A stretch of 64,000 nt of DNA from Vibrio sp. 99-70-13A1 (GTDB taxonomy: Bacteria; Pseudomonadota; Gammaproteobacteria; Enterobacterales; Vibrionaceae), in NCBI RefSeq assembly GCF_013114625.1, contig NZ_VTXD01000002.1:248001-312000 (forward strand), given 5' to 3'. Shown in pieces: positions 57,227-64,000 of the stretch. How positions within the stretch are numbered: position 1 is the stretch's first letter; every line of letters begins with the position of its first letter. Below the pieces are notes generated by a model. That model made no database searches. It was not told where the DNA came from and saw nothing but the letters and a program-made list of their open reading frames with translations. The position numbers and the translations under genes were made by a program.

Positions 57227-57254
57227 CCGCATAGAACTTTCTATGCGGCTTTAA
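57221..57254. terminator. Bidirectional terminator between chemoreceptor 2 and amylase
   Basis: AAAGCCGCATAGA...TCTATGCGGCTTT has AT-rich flanks on both sides, between convergent genes. Confidence 0.88.
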
Positions 57255-57279
57255 ATTTTTATTCGCGTTAAATCATTAC

Positions 57280-58656
57280 TTAGCAGTCAACCAACATCAT
57301 GCTGCTATTCGGCTCAGTTGTAATTTCCACATAGCCCTTGTTACAGGAAAACTCCGTTCCAGAAAGCAGATCAACAACAGGCTTCGTCCACGTCAATTGA
57401 ACAGTTTTACTGCGCTTAGATTTATTGATTACTACAATCCCTTTCTCACCACGCACAAATACAAGCAAATCAGCATTAGCTTCAATTACCCGCATGCTTT
57501 CACCATGAACGTAGTTATGGAAACGAATCATGTTGTGCATGTCTGTTGATTGCCAGTCGTCCAACCAACGTGGATTTCCTTTAGAGTCTTTTACACCACT
57601 GGTTTTAAGCTCACTGTAGATTAAAGGCACACCACCATCTCGCCCTAAAATATAGCTATAGGCCAGTTTTTCACTTTGCTCACTCATCACAAGGTTACTG
57701 AATACATCATTATTAGGAATGTCATGAGTAACAGTGAAAGTAATCGCACGAGTATTCGACAGTGCTTGGCCAAAACAATAAGGGTTAATCAGTGAAGAAA
57801 AACTCCCTTCTTCACCAAAGGCTTCGAAAATAATATTAAACAGTGGGAAATCATAAGCCCCTAATCGAGTGTACTTAAGATAAGGTTCTAAAAAGGTTTC
57901 GTATTCTGCTTTTGTGGCACCACCATCAGTAATAATTTCACCAAAAATATGAATATCTGAACAGATATCTTCCGTCCATACTTTGCGCAAATGAGACAAC
58001 GACATATGTTTCGCAGCATCGATTCTAAAACCCTTTACACCAATTTTCTTCAATGCTTTTAAGTAAGCTCTCTGCTGAGCAACCACATTATCATTATCAA
58101 TTAATGTCGGTAACCCAGGGTCTTGAGGGCTACCTGTGATACGTCCATTCTGAACTTCCCATCGATCATTCCAATCTTCGATACCAAAAGCTTCTACAAA
58201 ATCTGTTTCATTGAATAGGGGCTGAGATAAATCACCGAACAAGCGAATGCTCTCGTAATACTCTGCATCACGCTTATATTCTTCAAGATCTGGTTTATCT
58301 GGGTAGGCAAGATCGCTACGAATACCCGATTCGTTTGCCATGTGATTAAAGACAACATCAACATAAGTTCTTAAACCATGATCTCTTAAAGCCTGAACCA
58401 TTTCGATAAAATCATGCGTGTCGCCCAATTGATTATCTATCACTCGGTAATCTTGAGGTTGGTAGCGTTGCCACCACTGCGTCTCTTTTTTTCCTTTGCT
58501 ACTACGTAATGACTTCATAGCAGGTGAAACCAATACTGATTTATAGCCCAGTTTACGGATCACTGGCGCATTCTTGGTGATGTCTGAATAGCGCCAATCG
58601 AAAGCATGCAAGATGACATCACTATTTGGGATATCTAACGCAACTGAGTTTTCCAT
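57280..58656 (-). CDS. Cytoplasmic GH13 alpha-amylase-family enzyme
   Basis: The protein has 458 residues from ATG 58656 (GGAG 6 bases ahead). The glycoside hydrolase 13 regions are present: DVVFNHM (region I), GFRIDAAKH (nucleophile Asp), FGEII (acid/base Glu) and TVTHDIPNND (stabilising Asp). It has no signal peptide, so it should act on internal glycogen or maltodextrins. It resembles small alpha-amylases that lack a C-domain starch site. Monocistronic. The stand-alone CBM48 protein 8 kb away is a possible functional relative, but there is no direct evidence. Confidence 0.88.
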   Translation of the reverse strand: MENSVALDIPNSDVILHAFDWRYSDITKNAPVIRKLGYKSVLVSPAMKSLRSSKGKKETQWWQRYQPQDYRVIDNQLGDTHDFIEMVQALRDHGLRTYVDVVFNHMANESGIRSDLAYPDKPDLEEYKRDAEYYESIRLFGDLSQPLFNETDFVEAFGIEDWNDRWEVQNGRITGSPQDPGLPTLIDNDNVVAQQRAYLKALKKIGVKGFRIDAAKHMSLSHLRKVWTEDICSDIHIFGEIITDGGATKAEYETFLEPYLKYTRLGAYDFPLFNIIFEAFGEEGSFSSLINPYCFGQALSNTRAITFTVTHDIPNNDVFSNLVMSEQSEKLAYSYILGRDGGVPLIYSELKTSGVKDSKGNPRWLDDWQSTDMHNMIRFHNYVHGESMRVIEANADLLVFVRGEKGIVVINKSKRSKTVQLTWTKPVVDLLSGTEFSCNKGYVEITTEPNSSMMLVDC

Positions 58657-58875
58657 GTGTATCTCCAACCAAACTTAATAAACAGGTACATACCTGCATT
58701 TACTACTTCAGGAATAACATTCATTATATTCAGTACTGTCACTAAGCCATCCTCCTACTTTAGGAAAAGGTAGGGGGATAACCAAGGGCGTAGCCAACTT
58801 TATCGCATGTCATTTAGGATGAATGCCTCATCAATTCCATCACCATATAGTTTAAGCAAATAAACCTATAGATGT

Positions 58876-58903
58876 AAAAAAGGAGCGAATAGCCGCCCCT
58901 TTA
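58876..58903 (-). terminator. Terminator of ppiC
   Basis: On the minus strand, AAAGGGGCG-(6)-CGCTCCTTTTTT, with one G-T pair. It lies about 40 bases past the ppiC stop. Confidence 0.82.
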
Positions 58904-58943
58904 GGTACACACTTATTTATGCTATAGCACAAAAATACGCCAA

Positions 58944-59222
58944 TTATGTTCTATATAGAACCTTCACAACATGCCAACCGAACTTGGTTTTCACCAAATG
59001 AGGTACCAAAGTTTCACCAGAAAAGCAGACTTTATCAAACTGTGGAACCATTTGACCTTTCTTGAACTCACCAAGGTCGCCACCTTTTTTACCAGACGGA
59101 CAAGTCGAATGCTTTTTTGCTAATGCTTGAAACTTAGCACCCTTCTTTAGTTGCTGAATAATATCTTCGGCTTGCTCTTTATGCTTTACGAGTATGTGAA
59201 GTGCTGCTGCTGTTCTTGCCAT
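58944..59222 (-). CDS. ppiC: Peptidyl-prolyl cis-trans isomerase C (parvulin)
   Basis: The 92-residue single-domain parvulin is almost the same as E. coli PpiC in length and sequence: [50 protein letters not shown] and [14 protein letters not shown]. It speeds prolyl isomerisation in the cytoplasm. Two adjacent ATG codons make the start uncertain by one residue. It is divergent from cheV with about 210 bases between. Confidence 0.94.
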   Translation of the reverse strand: MARTAAALHILVKHKEQAEDIIQQLKKGAKFQALAKKHSTCPSGKKGGDLGEFKKGQMVPQFDKVCFSGETLVPHLVKTKFGWHVVKVLYRT

Positions 59223-59435
59223 CATTGTTCTCTAAATTAACCCATCTCAGAGCGAAGCCTAAGAGGTTTGGAATAAAAATTAATCTTATATATTCAATTT
59301 TACCTTAAGATCATGACATCTTAACTCTATACACCGCATTAAGTAACGAATCGATAGGAAAATACTGCCTATTTCTTGCTGGTCTGCCATAATCCCATTA
59401 AATTGGTAGGTATATATAAAAGCAGGAGCCTGGTA

Positions 59436-60350
59436 ATGGCTAAGATGAAAAGCAAAGCTAATCAAGCACAAGGCATGCTGATGTTTAAGCTCTCATTGTC
59501 ACAAAGTTTTGCTATAGGGACTCTTAAGGTAAGAGAGATTGTCCCTTACCAAAAGACGACTCAGATCCCTTATTCACACCATCATGTTATTGGTACCGTC
59601 ACCATTAGAGAGTTAACTGTACCTGTCATCGACATGTCTGCCGCGATTGGTTTTAGAGCCATCACACCGGAAGAATACAACAGCTGTTTTTTGATCGTCA
59701 CTGACTGTTTAAGAACGGTAGTTGCATTCTTGGTACGTTCGATTGATAAAATCATTGAATGTGACTGGAAAAGTATTGAATCGCCTCCAGTAACTGTTGG
59801 GACAAATGTTTTTGTTACAGGGATCACTCGCTATAAAGATAACATTGTGCAAATGCTCGATGTTGAGCTTTTACTTTCTAAGATCTATCCCGAATACGAA
59901 GCCGCCCAAATCCCAATGTTAACGGATGTTGAGCGTGAACGATTAAAAGCGCTGAATATCTTATTAGTCGATGACTCTTCTATTGCTCGTAAACAGCTAA
60001 GCGATGCATTAGATAGCATAAACATCCCGTATAAGATTTGTAATAACGGTCTAGATGCAATTGAGTTAATGAGACAAGAAGCGGCTCACAACACTCCAAT
60101 CGAGTTACTCGTGAGCGATATTGAAATGCCAGGATTAGATGGCTACGAACTTGCCTTTGAAGTTCAAAATGATCCCGCTTTGAATCAGTCGTACCGTATT
60201 TTACATACATCTCTTTCAAGCGAAATATGTGTCGACAGAGCACAGCAAGTCGGCGCTCATGAAGCGTTAGAGAAGTTTAATGCAGGTGAATTAGTTGAAG
60301 CGATGCTAAGAGGTGCAAAAAGCTTAGAAAACGCCTCGGTTACACACTAG
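59436..60350 (+). CDS. cheV: Chemotaxis coupling protein CheV
   Basis: The protein has 304 residues from ATG 59436, which has AGGAG 7 bases ahead. The N-terminal CheW domain (about 14-155; GTLKVREIVPYQ, GTVTIRELTVPVIDMS) is followed by a response-regulator receiver (about 172-295). The receiver has acidic pocket LLVDDSS, phosphoacceptor D228 in LLVSDIEMPGLDGYEL, and Thr in LHTSLSS. Like other CheV proteins it links receptors to CheA and is tuned by phosphorylation. The conserved receiver Lys appears as EKF rather than KP. It is unlinked to other che genes but close to two chemoreceptors. Confidence 0.92.
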   Translation: MAKMKSKANQAQGMLMFKLSLSQSFAIGTLKVREIVPYQKTTQIPYSHHHVIGTVTIRELTVPVIDMSAAIGFRAITPEEYNSCFLIVTDCLRTVVAFLVRSIDKIIECDWKSIESPPVTVGTNVFVTGITRYKDNIVQMLDVELLLSKIYPEYEAAQIPMLTDVERERLKALNILLVDDSSIARKQLSDALDSINIPYKICNNGLDAIELMRQEAAHNTPIELLVSDIEMPGLDGYELAFEVQNDPALNQSYRILHTSLSSEICVDRAQQVGAHEALEKFNAGELVEAMLRGAKSLENASVTH

Positions 60351-60410
60351 CGATTACTGGCTTTTAAGATGGTAAACGTTAAGTAAGTTAGATGGCTAAT
60401 AAACTAAGTA

Positions 60411-60450
60411 CGCTAAAACGCTAAAACGCTAAAACGCTAAAACGCTAAAA
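60411..60450. repeat. 8-bp tandem repeat CGCTAAAA x5
   Basis: Five perfect copies begin 61 bases past the cheV stop and end 20 bases before the terminator stem, on the 3' untranslated part of the cheV transcript. Confidence 0.95.
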
Positions 60451-60470
60451 ATTTTATACAAAGACTTTAT

Positions 60471-60498
60471 ACGGTACCTATTTAGGTACCGTTTTTTG
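60471..60498. terminator. Terminator of cheV
   Basis: ACGGTACCTA-TT-TAGGTACCGT is followed by TTTTTTG. Convergent genes on both sides could share it. Confidence 0.9.
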
Positions 60499-60510
60499 TT
60501 CATAATTACC

Positions 60511-61047
60511 CTACTTCTTAGGCATAGAGTAACTTTTACTCACAAACTCTACTTCTTCAACTTGATGTATGTGGTTAGTAAGAGATGCCAAAGCATAAAG
60601 GGTATTCACGATTAAATTCGAATATTTGAATAAGATAGGCGCAGGTGACTTTTTACCTGAATGCTCAATACTCACTAATGCACGAACCACCTTTTTAGCT
60701 TGGCAACGAGCTAAATGCAATTCACTCGACACTTCATGCCCGCCAGGCAGCACAAAGCCTTTAAACCCGCCTTCTAATTGGTCTCTAATACTATGGTAAT
60801 CAGCTTTCAGCTCATCTAATTCGAGTTCAGTGATCGCAAGCTTTCCTCTAACCGAACCATTCAAATGATAAATATTTGGCTGCAAACGCTCTAAAACATC
60901 TCGAACTCTTTCATCCAATAGCATGGTTAGCACTCGCCCGACTCGGCAACATAATTCATCAGATAAGATTTCAAAGTCACAGATAGGACTGTCTTCATAA
61001 ATGAACGGGTAACAAAACTCATCCCAATCGCGACTCACAGGTTTCAT
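60511..61047 (-). CDS. PduO-like cobalamin adenosyltransferase-family protein
   Basis: The 178-residue soluble protein keeps the helical-bundle signature of PduO-type ATP:cob(I)alamin adenosyltransferases: LQPNIYHLNGSVRGKL, FKGFVLPGGHEVSSELHLARCQAKKVVRALVSIE. It lacks the N-terminal TxTGDxGxT ATP loop; its start is instead SRDWDEFCYPFIYED with four Cys nearby. The missing ATP loop means adenosyltransferase activity is doubtful; it may be a corrinoid- or ligand-binding relative. It lies next to the heme operon hutWXZ, separated by a hairpin. Family similarity is by eye only. Confidence 0.7.
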   Translation of the reverse strand: MKPVSRDWDEFCYPFIYEDSPICDFEILSDELCCRVGRVLTMLLDERVRDVLERLQPNIYHLNGSVRGKLAITELELDELKADYHSIRDQLEGGFKGFVLPGGHEVSSELHLARCQAKKVVRALVSIEHSGKKSPAPILFKYSNLIVNTLYALASLTNHIHQVEEVEFVSKSYSMPKK

Positions 61048-61102
61048 ACAACAGCCTTAATTACTCAATAAATACTTTTGATTATTGAGGCGTAATATAG
61101 CA

Positions 61103-61128
61103 AAAAGCCCTCAATACTGAAGGCTTTA
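61103..61128 (-). terminator. Terminator of hutZ
   Basis: The hairpin AAAGCC..TCA-ATAC-TGA..GGCTTT, with one internal mismatch, is followed by a T-run on the minus strand. It lies about 120 bases past hutZ. Confidence 0.7.
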
Positions 61129-61247
61129 AGTTTTACTCTGTCGTTAATTATCCAATAGCTAAAACAATAACTCATTCACCTATAGATAATTAATCATCAA
61201 CTATTTACTAGAACGCTAAGATAACGAGCCCGTTATTAAGCTCTTAA

Positions 61248-61778
61248 TTATTCGTTCGATACTTTTTTGTGACCTTCTTGCAGGTGAACAAAGTCTACTA
61301 AATCATCACCTGACACTTGGTAGGCTTGACCGAAACCTTTCACGAACAAACCATTTTCAGCTTTTAGGTTGAAGAGAACAAAATCTTCAAGCTGGCTTAG
61401 CCCATCGATAATTTCGCCAAAACGTTCGCCTAACTGAGCCACAACTTGCAGCCAAAGTTCAGAGTCACGTTCAACCACACTGGCAACCGCATCAAATGTT
61501 AAACGTTTACGAGCAAACAGCTGTTTTGCACTTTCTTCATCTTCAATCATCATTAACGAAACTTGAGGGTTAGCTTCAAGATTACGTGCATGGCGAGCAA
61601 TTTTAGAAATCAGTACGAAGTAGCCTTCTTGATTTTGGACAAATGGCGCATAGCTAACATTTGGGCGACCTTCTTCATCAACGGTTGCGAGTTGAATAGT
61701 GCGACGCTCTTGACGAAATTCTTTAATTTCTGGACCGAGTCGACCTTGAAGGCGCTCTTGTTTTACTTGCTGTTCCAT
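61248..61778 (-). CDS. hutZ: Heme-binding/degrading protein HutZ
   Basis: The 176-residue split-barrel FMN-binding-like protein binds and degrades heme in vibrios. Motifs: LGPEIKEFRQERRTIQLATVDEEGRPNVSYAP, RHARNLEANPQVSLMMIEDE, and the ENGLFVKGFGQAYQVSGDDL end, with the C-terminal His in DFVHLQEGHKK that can bind heme. The ribosome site AGGGATTAG precedes the ATG. It is the last gene of hutWXZ, 77 bases after hutX. Confidence 0.92.
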   Translation of the reverse strand: MEQQVKQERLQGRLGPEIKEFRQERRTIQLATVDEEGRPNVSYAPFVQNQEGYFVLISKIARHARNLEANPQVSLMMIEDEESAKQLFARKRLTFDAVASVVERDSELWLQVVAQLGERFGEIIDGLSQLEDFVLFNLKAENGLFVKGFGQAYQVSGDDLVDFVHLQEGHKKVSNE

Positions 61779-61855
61779 TTTCTAATCCCTATTTGAATAT
61801 AACTTTATGATATTTAATTATTATTGTTGTAACTATTAATTGGGGCTGAACCAAT

Positions 61856-62413
61856 TTATTGATACTGAGCTTGCATCGCTTTAAAGCGTTCAACTTGCTC
61901 TTCGATCAACTCTCTTTTTTCATTTCGACCCAAGTAGATCTTAAATATGTTGTCACCAGACTCGCTGAAAAAGCCAAAGTAGTGACTTTCACGCCCCATA
62001 AATGGCTTACTCACCAAAGCAACTTTTTTTACGTTATCTAACTTTAGATGACCATGAAGTTCGCCTTCTTTACCCATCAAGTTGTAATAACCGCGCGCCA
62101 CTTTTCCTTTAGGGAATGGGGCTTTCACTTCAAAAATCGAACCAAATGAGTGCATAATTGTGGTTACGGGTCCCCAGCCAACAAGCCCCTCAAGTACGCT
62201 TTGCGCTTGCTCACCATCAAGAATAGCGACCATTTCCTTAGGAAGTGCGCACACAACTTCAACCTCTGTTACTTCAAGTTGAGTCGCAATCGCGGCAGGT
62301 AGCAATTTAGGGTCTTGTTCTAAAACTTCTGCAACACGCTGAGCAAGCGTAACGTGACGAGTAGACGTAGCTGTGTTCGATTCTTCAATTTGAGTTTCTG
62401 TTAAATTTGTCAT
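61856..62413 (-). CDS. hutX: Heme carrier protein HutX
   Basis: The 185-residue cytoplasmic heme-trafficking protein passes heme to HutZ. It has the two-part HutX/ChuX fold, with WGPVTTIMHSFGSIFEVKAPFPKGKVARGYYNL and GRESHYFGFFSESGDNIFKIYLGRNEKREL. It starts 3 bases after the hutW stop, so the two are translationally coupled. Confidence 0.92.
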   Translation of the reverse strand: MTNLTETQIEESNTATSTRHVTLAQRVAEVLEQDPKLLPAAIATQLEVTEVEVVCALPKEMVAILDGEQAQSVLEGLVGWGPVTTIMHSFGSIFEVKAPFPKGKVARGYYNLMGKEGELHGHLKLDNVKKVALVSKPFMGRESHYFGFFSESGDNIFKIYLGRNEKRELIEEQVERFKAMQAQYQ

Positions 62414-62416
62414 GTA

Positions 62417-63802
62417 TTAATGTCCGTTTACTGCATGTTTATGTTGTGGTGTTTCTTGTAATGAACTCTCTGAATTCAAGATATGAATAGCGGCTTGAGC
62501 CAAGCTTACTGACCAGAAACTGCCTGCGACTGTCAGTACAAGGTAATCATCAGACAGCTCAACTAAACCATTCTCTTCCCATAATTGGAATAGAGGCTTC
62601 AAGTAATCGAAGCTATCTTTGCCTTCGAATGCAGGAAGTGCACTGCGGCGAATAATTCCGGAATCAAAGCCAGCTTTTAGTGATGAAAACAGTGATTCAA
62701 AATCACTTTGACGCATCATCATGGCAAGAGGATGTTCGCCTTTATTCATCAACTCCATGTATTTATCTAGAGAGCGATGTTGCATGAAACTGAACCCACC
62801 AATATTGCCACCAGCACCGCAACCCACGGGCATAACTTCCGCGTAAGTTTTGGCTAAGCTGTTGTATAGGCTGCGCTCACGGTTATCTCTTGCCCAGTGA
62901 TTCACACTTAGCTGTTTTACGTGATGTTTATTCATAAACTCCACGCCCGCCTGATACATACTGGCTTTTTCTGGCGTAGTAGCAGGAGGCGGCACTTTGC
63001 CTTTTTCAACTAAATTAAGCATAGGTGCACTTCCACCAACAATCAGTTGGTAAAGGTCAATACCATGCGCGCCCGTTGACATGAAATCTTCTAAGTCTTG
63101 GTTGAACACATCCAATGTTTGGTGCGGAAGACCATAAAGAAGATCCAAAATGATCGGTGCTTGCTGTGTTTGACTCAAACTACTAATACGGTCAAGCACA
63201 ACTTCTCGGTCATCCAAGCGTTTTGCACTTCGTCTCACTTGGGTATTGAAGCTTTGGATTCCAAACGAGAAACGGTTGAATCCACCTTCTAAAGATCGGT
63301 CAAACATTTCATCACTGAACCGATTAATACGTCCTTCTAGAGTGATTTCAGCGTCTGTCGCTAACGGGAATAAGTCATGAATAGCCTTGCCTAAAAGCTC
63401 AATTTGCTTCGCGGATAAATCCGTTGGCGTACCGCCTCCAATATACACAGCATGAAAAATTCCAGATTGAGCCCAAGGCGTTTGCGCTTTCATCTTTAAC
63501 TCTTTCATTAACGCTTCGAAGTACTCATCGACTAGCTTTCGGCTAGCTGCATTTTGGAAGAAGTTACAGAATGTGCAGCGAACACGACAAAAAGGAACAT
63601 GAACGTACAAACAGCGTTTATCGGTTTTTTTCCCTTCTGACTGGAGCAAATCATTGAAAATCAAAGGCTGCTGGTCGGGCATGACAGGAGTAGCTGCCCC
63701 GCCTGCGTGTGCCGAGTGCTTTTTCGCAAAGGCAAATCTAAGTGGATCTGGACTAGAAACACCAACGATAGATTCGTCAAATTTATAAATATCAAGACTC
63801 AT
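62417..63802 (-). CDS. hutW: Heme anaerobilin synthase-type radical SAM protein HutW
   Basis: The 461-residue radical SAM enzyme has the CxxxCxxC cluster motif in FCRVRCTFCNFF, a VYIGGGTPTDL segment and a HemN-like C-terminal region. HutW/ChuW-type enzymes open the heme ring without oxygen, releasing iron and anaerobilin. It leads the hutWXZ operon. Its promoter region carries Fur-like sites and is shared with divergent tonB. Confidence 0.93.
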   Translation of the reverse strand: MSLDIYKFDESIVGVSSPDPLRFAFAKKHSAHAGGAATPVMPDQQPLIFNDLLQSEGKKTDKRCLYVHVPFCRVRCTFCNFFQNAASRKLVDEYFEALMKELKMKAQTPWAQSGIFHAVYIGGGTPTDLSAKQIELLGKAIHDLFPLATDAEITLEGRINRFSDEMFDRSLEGGFNRFSFGIQSFNTQVRRSAKRLDDREVVLDRISSLSQTQQAPIILDLLYGLPHQTLDVFNQDLEDFMSTGAHGIDLYQLIVGGSAPMLNLVEKGKVPPPATTPEKASMYQAGVEFMNKHHVKQLSVNHWARDNRERSLYNSLAKTYAEVMPVGCGAGGNIGGFSFMQHRSLDKYMELMNKGEHPLAMMMRQSDFESLFSSLKAGFDSGIIRRSALPAFEGKDSFDYLKPLFQLWEENGLVELSDDYLVLTVAGSFWSVSLAQAAIHILNSESSLQETPQHKHAVNGH

Positions 63803-63875
63803 ATAATCTCTCTAAACGCTTATCGAACAAAGTCTGGAAGACTGTTCGCTAAAATCTGAGTAAATGATAAATAGA

Positions 63876-63930
63876 CGCAAATGATAATGCAATTGATAAT
63901 TGATCTTATTTGCATTGTGAGTGATAATCT
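63876..63930. promoter_or_regulatory. Fur-like operator region between hutW and tonB
   Basis: Three GATAAT cores lie in 55 bases. The best 19-mer, ATTGATAATTGATCTTATT (63892-63910), fits the Vibrio Fur pattern with four mismatches. GCAAAT at 63878-63883 and ATTTGC at 63909-63914 form outer arms of a larger dyad. The position between two divergent iron/heme genes is the expected one for Fur control. Confidence 0.65.
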
Positions 63931-63964
63931 TGGCTGATTTCAGTTAAGGTTTTAAGGGTTCAGT

Positions 63965-64000
63965 GTGAATATACCTAGGTATGTCATTGCAGGTAGTGCT
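63965..64000 (+). CDS. tonB: Start of a TonB-like gene (3' partial)
   Basis: GTG at 63965 has AAGGG 6 bases ahead and opens a frame of 12 codons (MNIPRYVIAGSA) to the window edge. In V. cholerae tonB1-exbB1-exbD1 is divergent from hutWXZ, and TonB1 begins with a similar short basic start before its membrane helix. The call depends on context and a short N-terminus only. Confidence 0.6.
   Translation, partial: MNIPRYVIAGSA

Overview
The window looks like part of the second chromosome of a marine Vibrio. No marker gene proves the replicon. The evidence is a moderate-to-low G+C sequence, genes typical of that genus (GbpA, hutWXZ divergent from a tonB start, OmpU-like porins, cheV, paired dCache chemoreceptors), a c-di-GMP-I riboswitch ahead of gbpA as in V. 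cholerae, and a phosphonate gene pair of the type known from V. splendidus. There are no rRNA or tRNA genes, CRISPR arrays, insertion sequences or phage genes. It reads as ordinary resident sequence with some accessory metabolic islands.

Layout. 1-1.9 kb: end of a 2-aminoethylphosphonate catabolic operon (PbfA-like lyase, cut at the left edge, then phnX). 2.3-9.9 kb: OmpA-like protein, OsmC/YhfA, exported MsrAB, MscS channel, and a manC-manB pair for GDP-mannose. 10-15.5 kb: small secreted protein, DHH phosphoesterase, aroG with a TyrR-like operator, XRE regulator, then a c-di-GMP riboswitch and the chitin LPMO gbpA. 15.6-24.1 kb (minus strand): a complete caa3-type cytochrome c oxidase locus, coxB-coxA-ctaG-coxC, then SURF1, a Sco-like CxxxC protein, ctaA and cyoE, with a small plus-strand membrane protein between the halves. 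24.7-31 kb: phosphohexomutase, GNAT, LysE exporter, FAH-family enzyme, OhrR, porin. 31-38.6 kb: GGDEF-EAL protein, an Scs-like periplasmic thiol-redox cluster (possible scsA, scsB, scsD, scsC), second porin. 38.7-51 kb: deacylase, DMT exporter, two-domain glutaredoxin, a 44-residue basic small protein, Bcr-type MFS exporter with divergent LysR, cytosolic GGDEF-EAL protein with a Cys cluster, M23 endopeptidase, stand-alone CBM48 protein, GFA protein, DUF1275 protein. 51.4-60.4 kb: YjiH transporter, two tandem paralogous chemoreceptors, cytoplasmic GH13 amylase, ppiC, cheV. 60.5-64 kb: PduO-like protein, then hutW-hutX-hutZ facing the first codons of tonB across Fur-like sites.

Functional themes are respiration and copper/thiol homeostasis (cox, scs, msrAB, glutaredoxin, OhrR), c-di-GMP signalling and chitin attachment (riboswitch, gbpA, two GGDEF-EAL proteins), chemotaxis (two receptors, cheV), and iron/heme supply (hut, tonB, Fur-like sites).

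The most unusual feature is a scattered set of perfect or near-perfect short tandem repeats. Each locus has its own unit of 5, 7, 8 or 16 bp, and most lie at or just past a stop codon; in three cases the array includes or touches the stop. Other points of interest are an 8-nt complement in the gbpA leader that could compete with the c-di-GMP aptamer, the unlisted 44-aa gene, the Sco-like protein inside the oxidase operon, and the Cys cluster in the second GGDEF-EAL protein. I see no wholly new multi-gene system.
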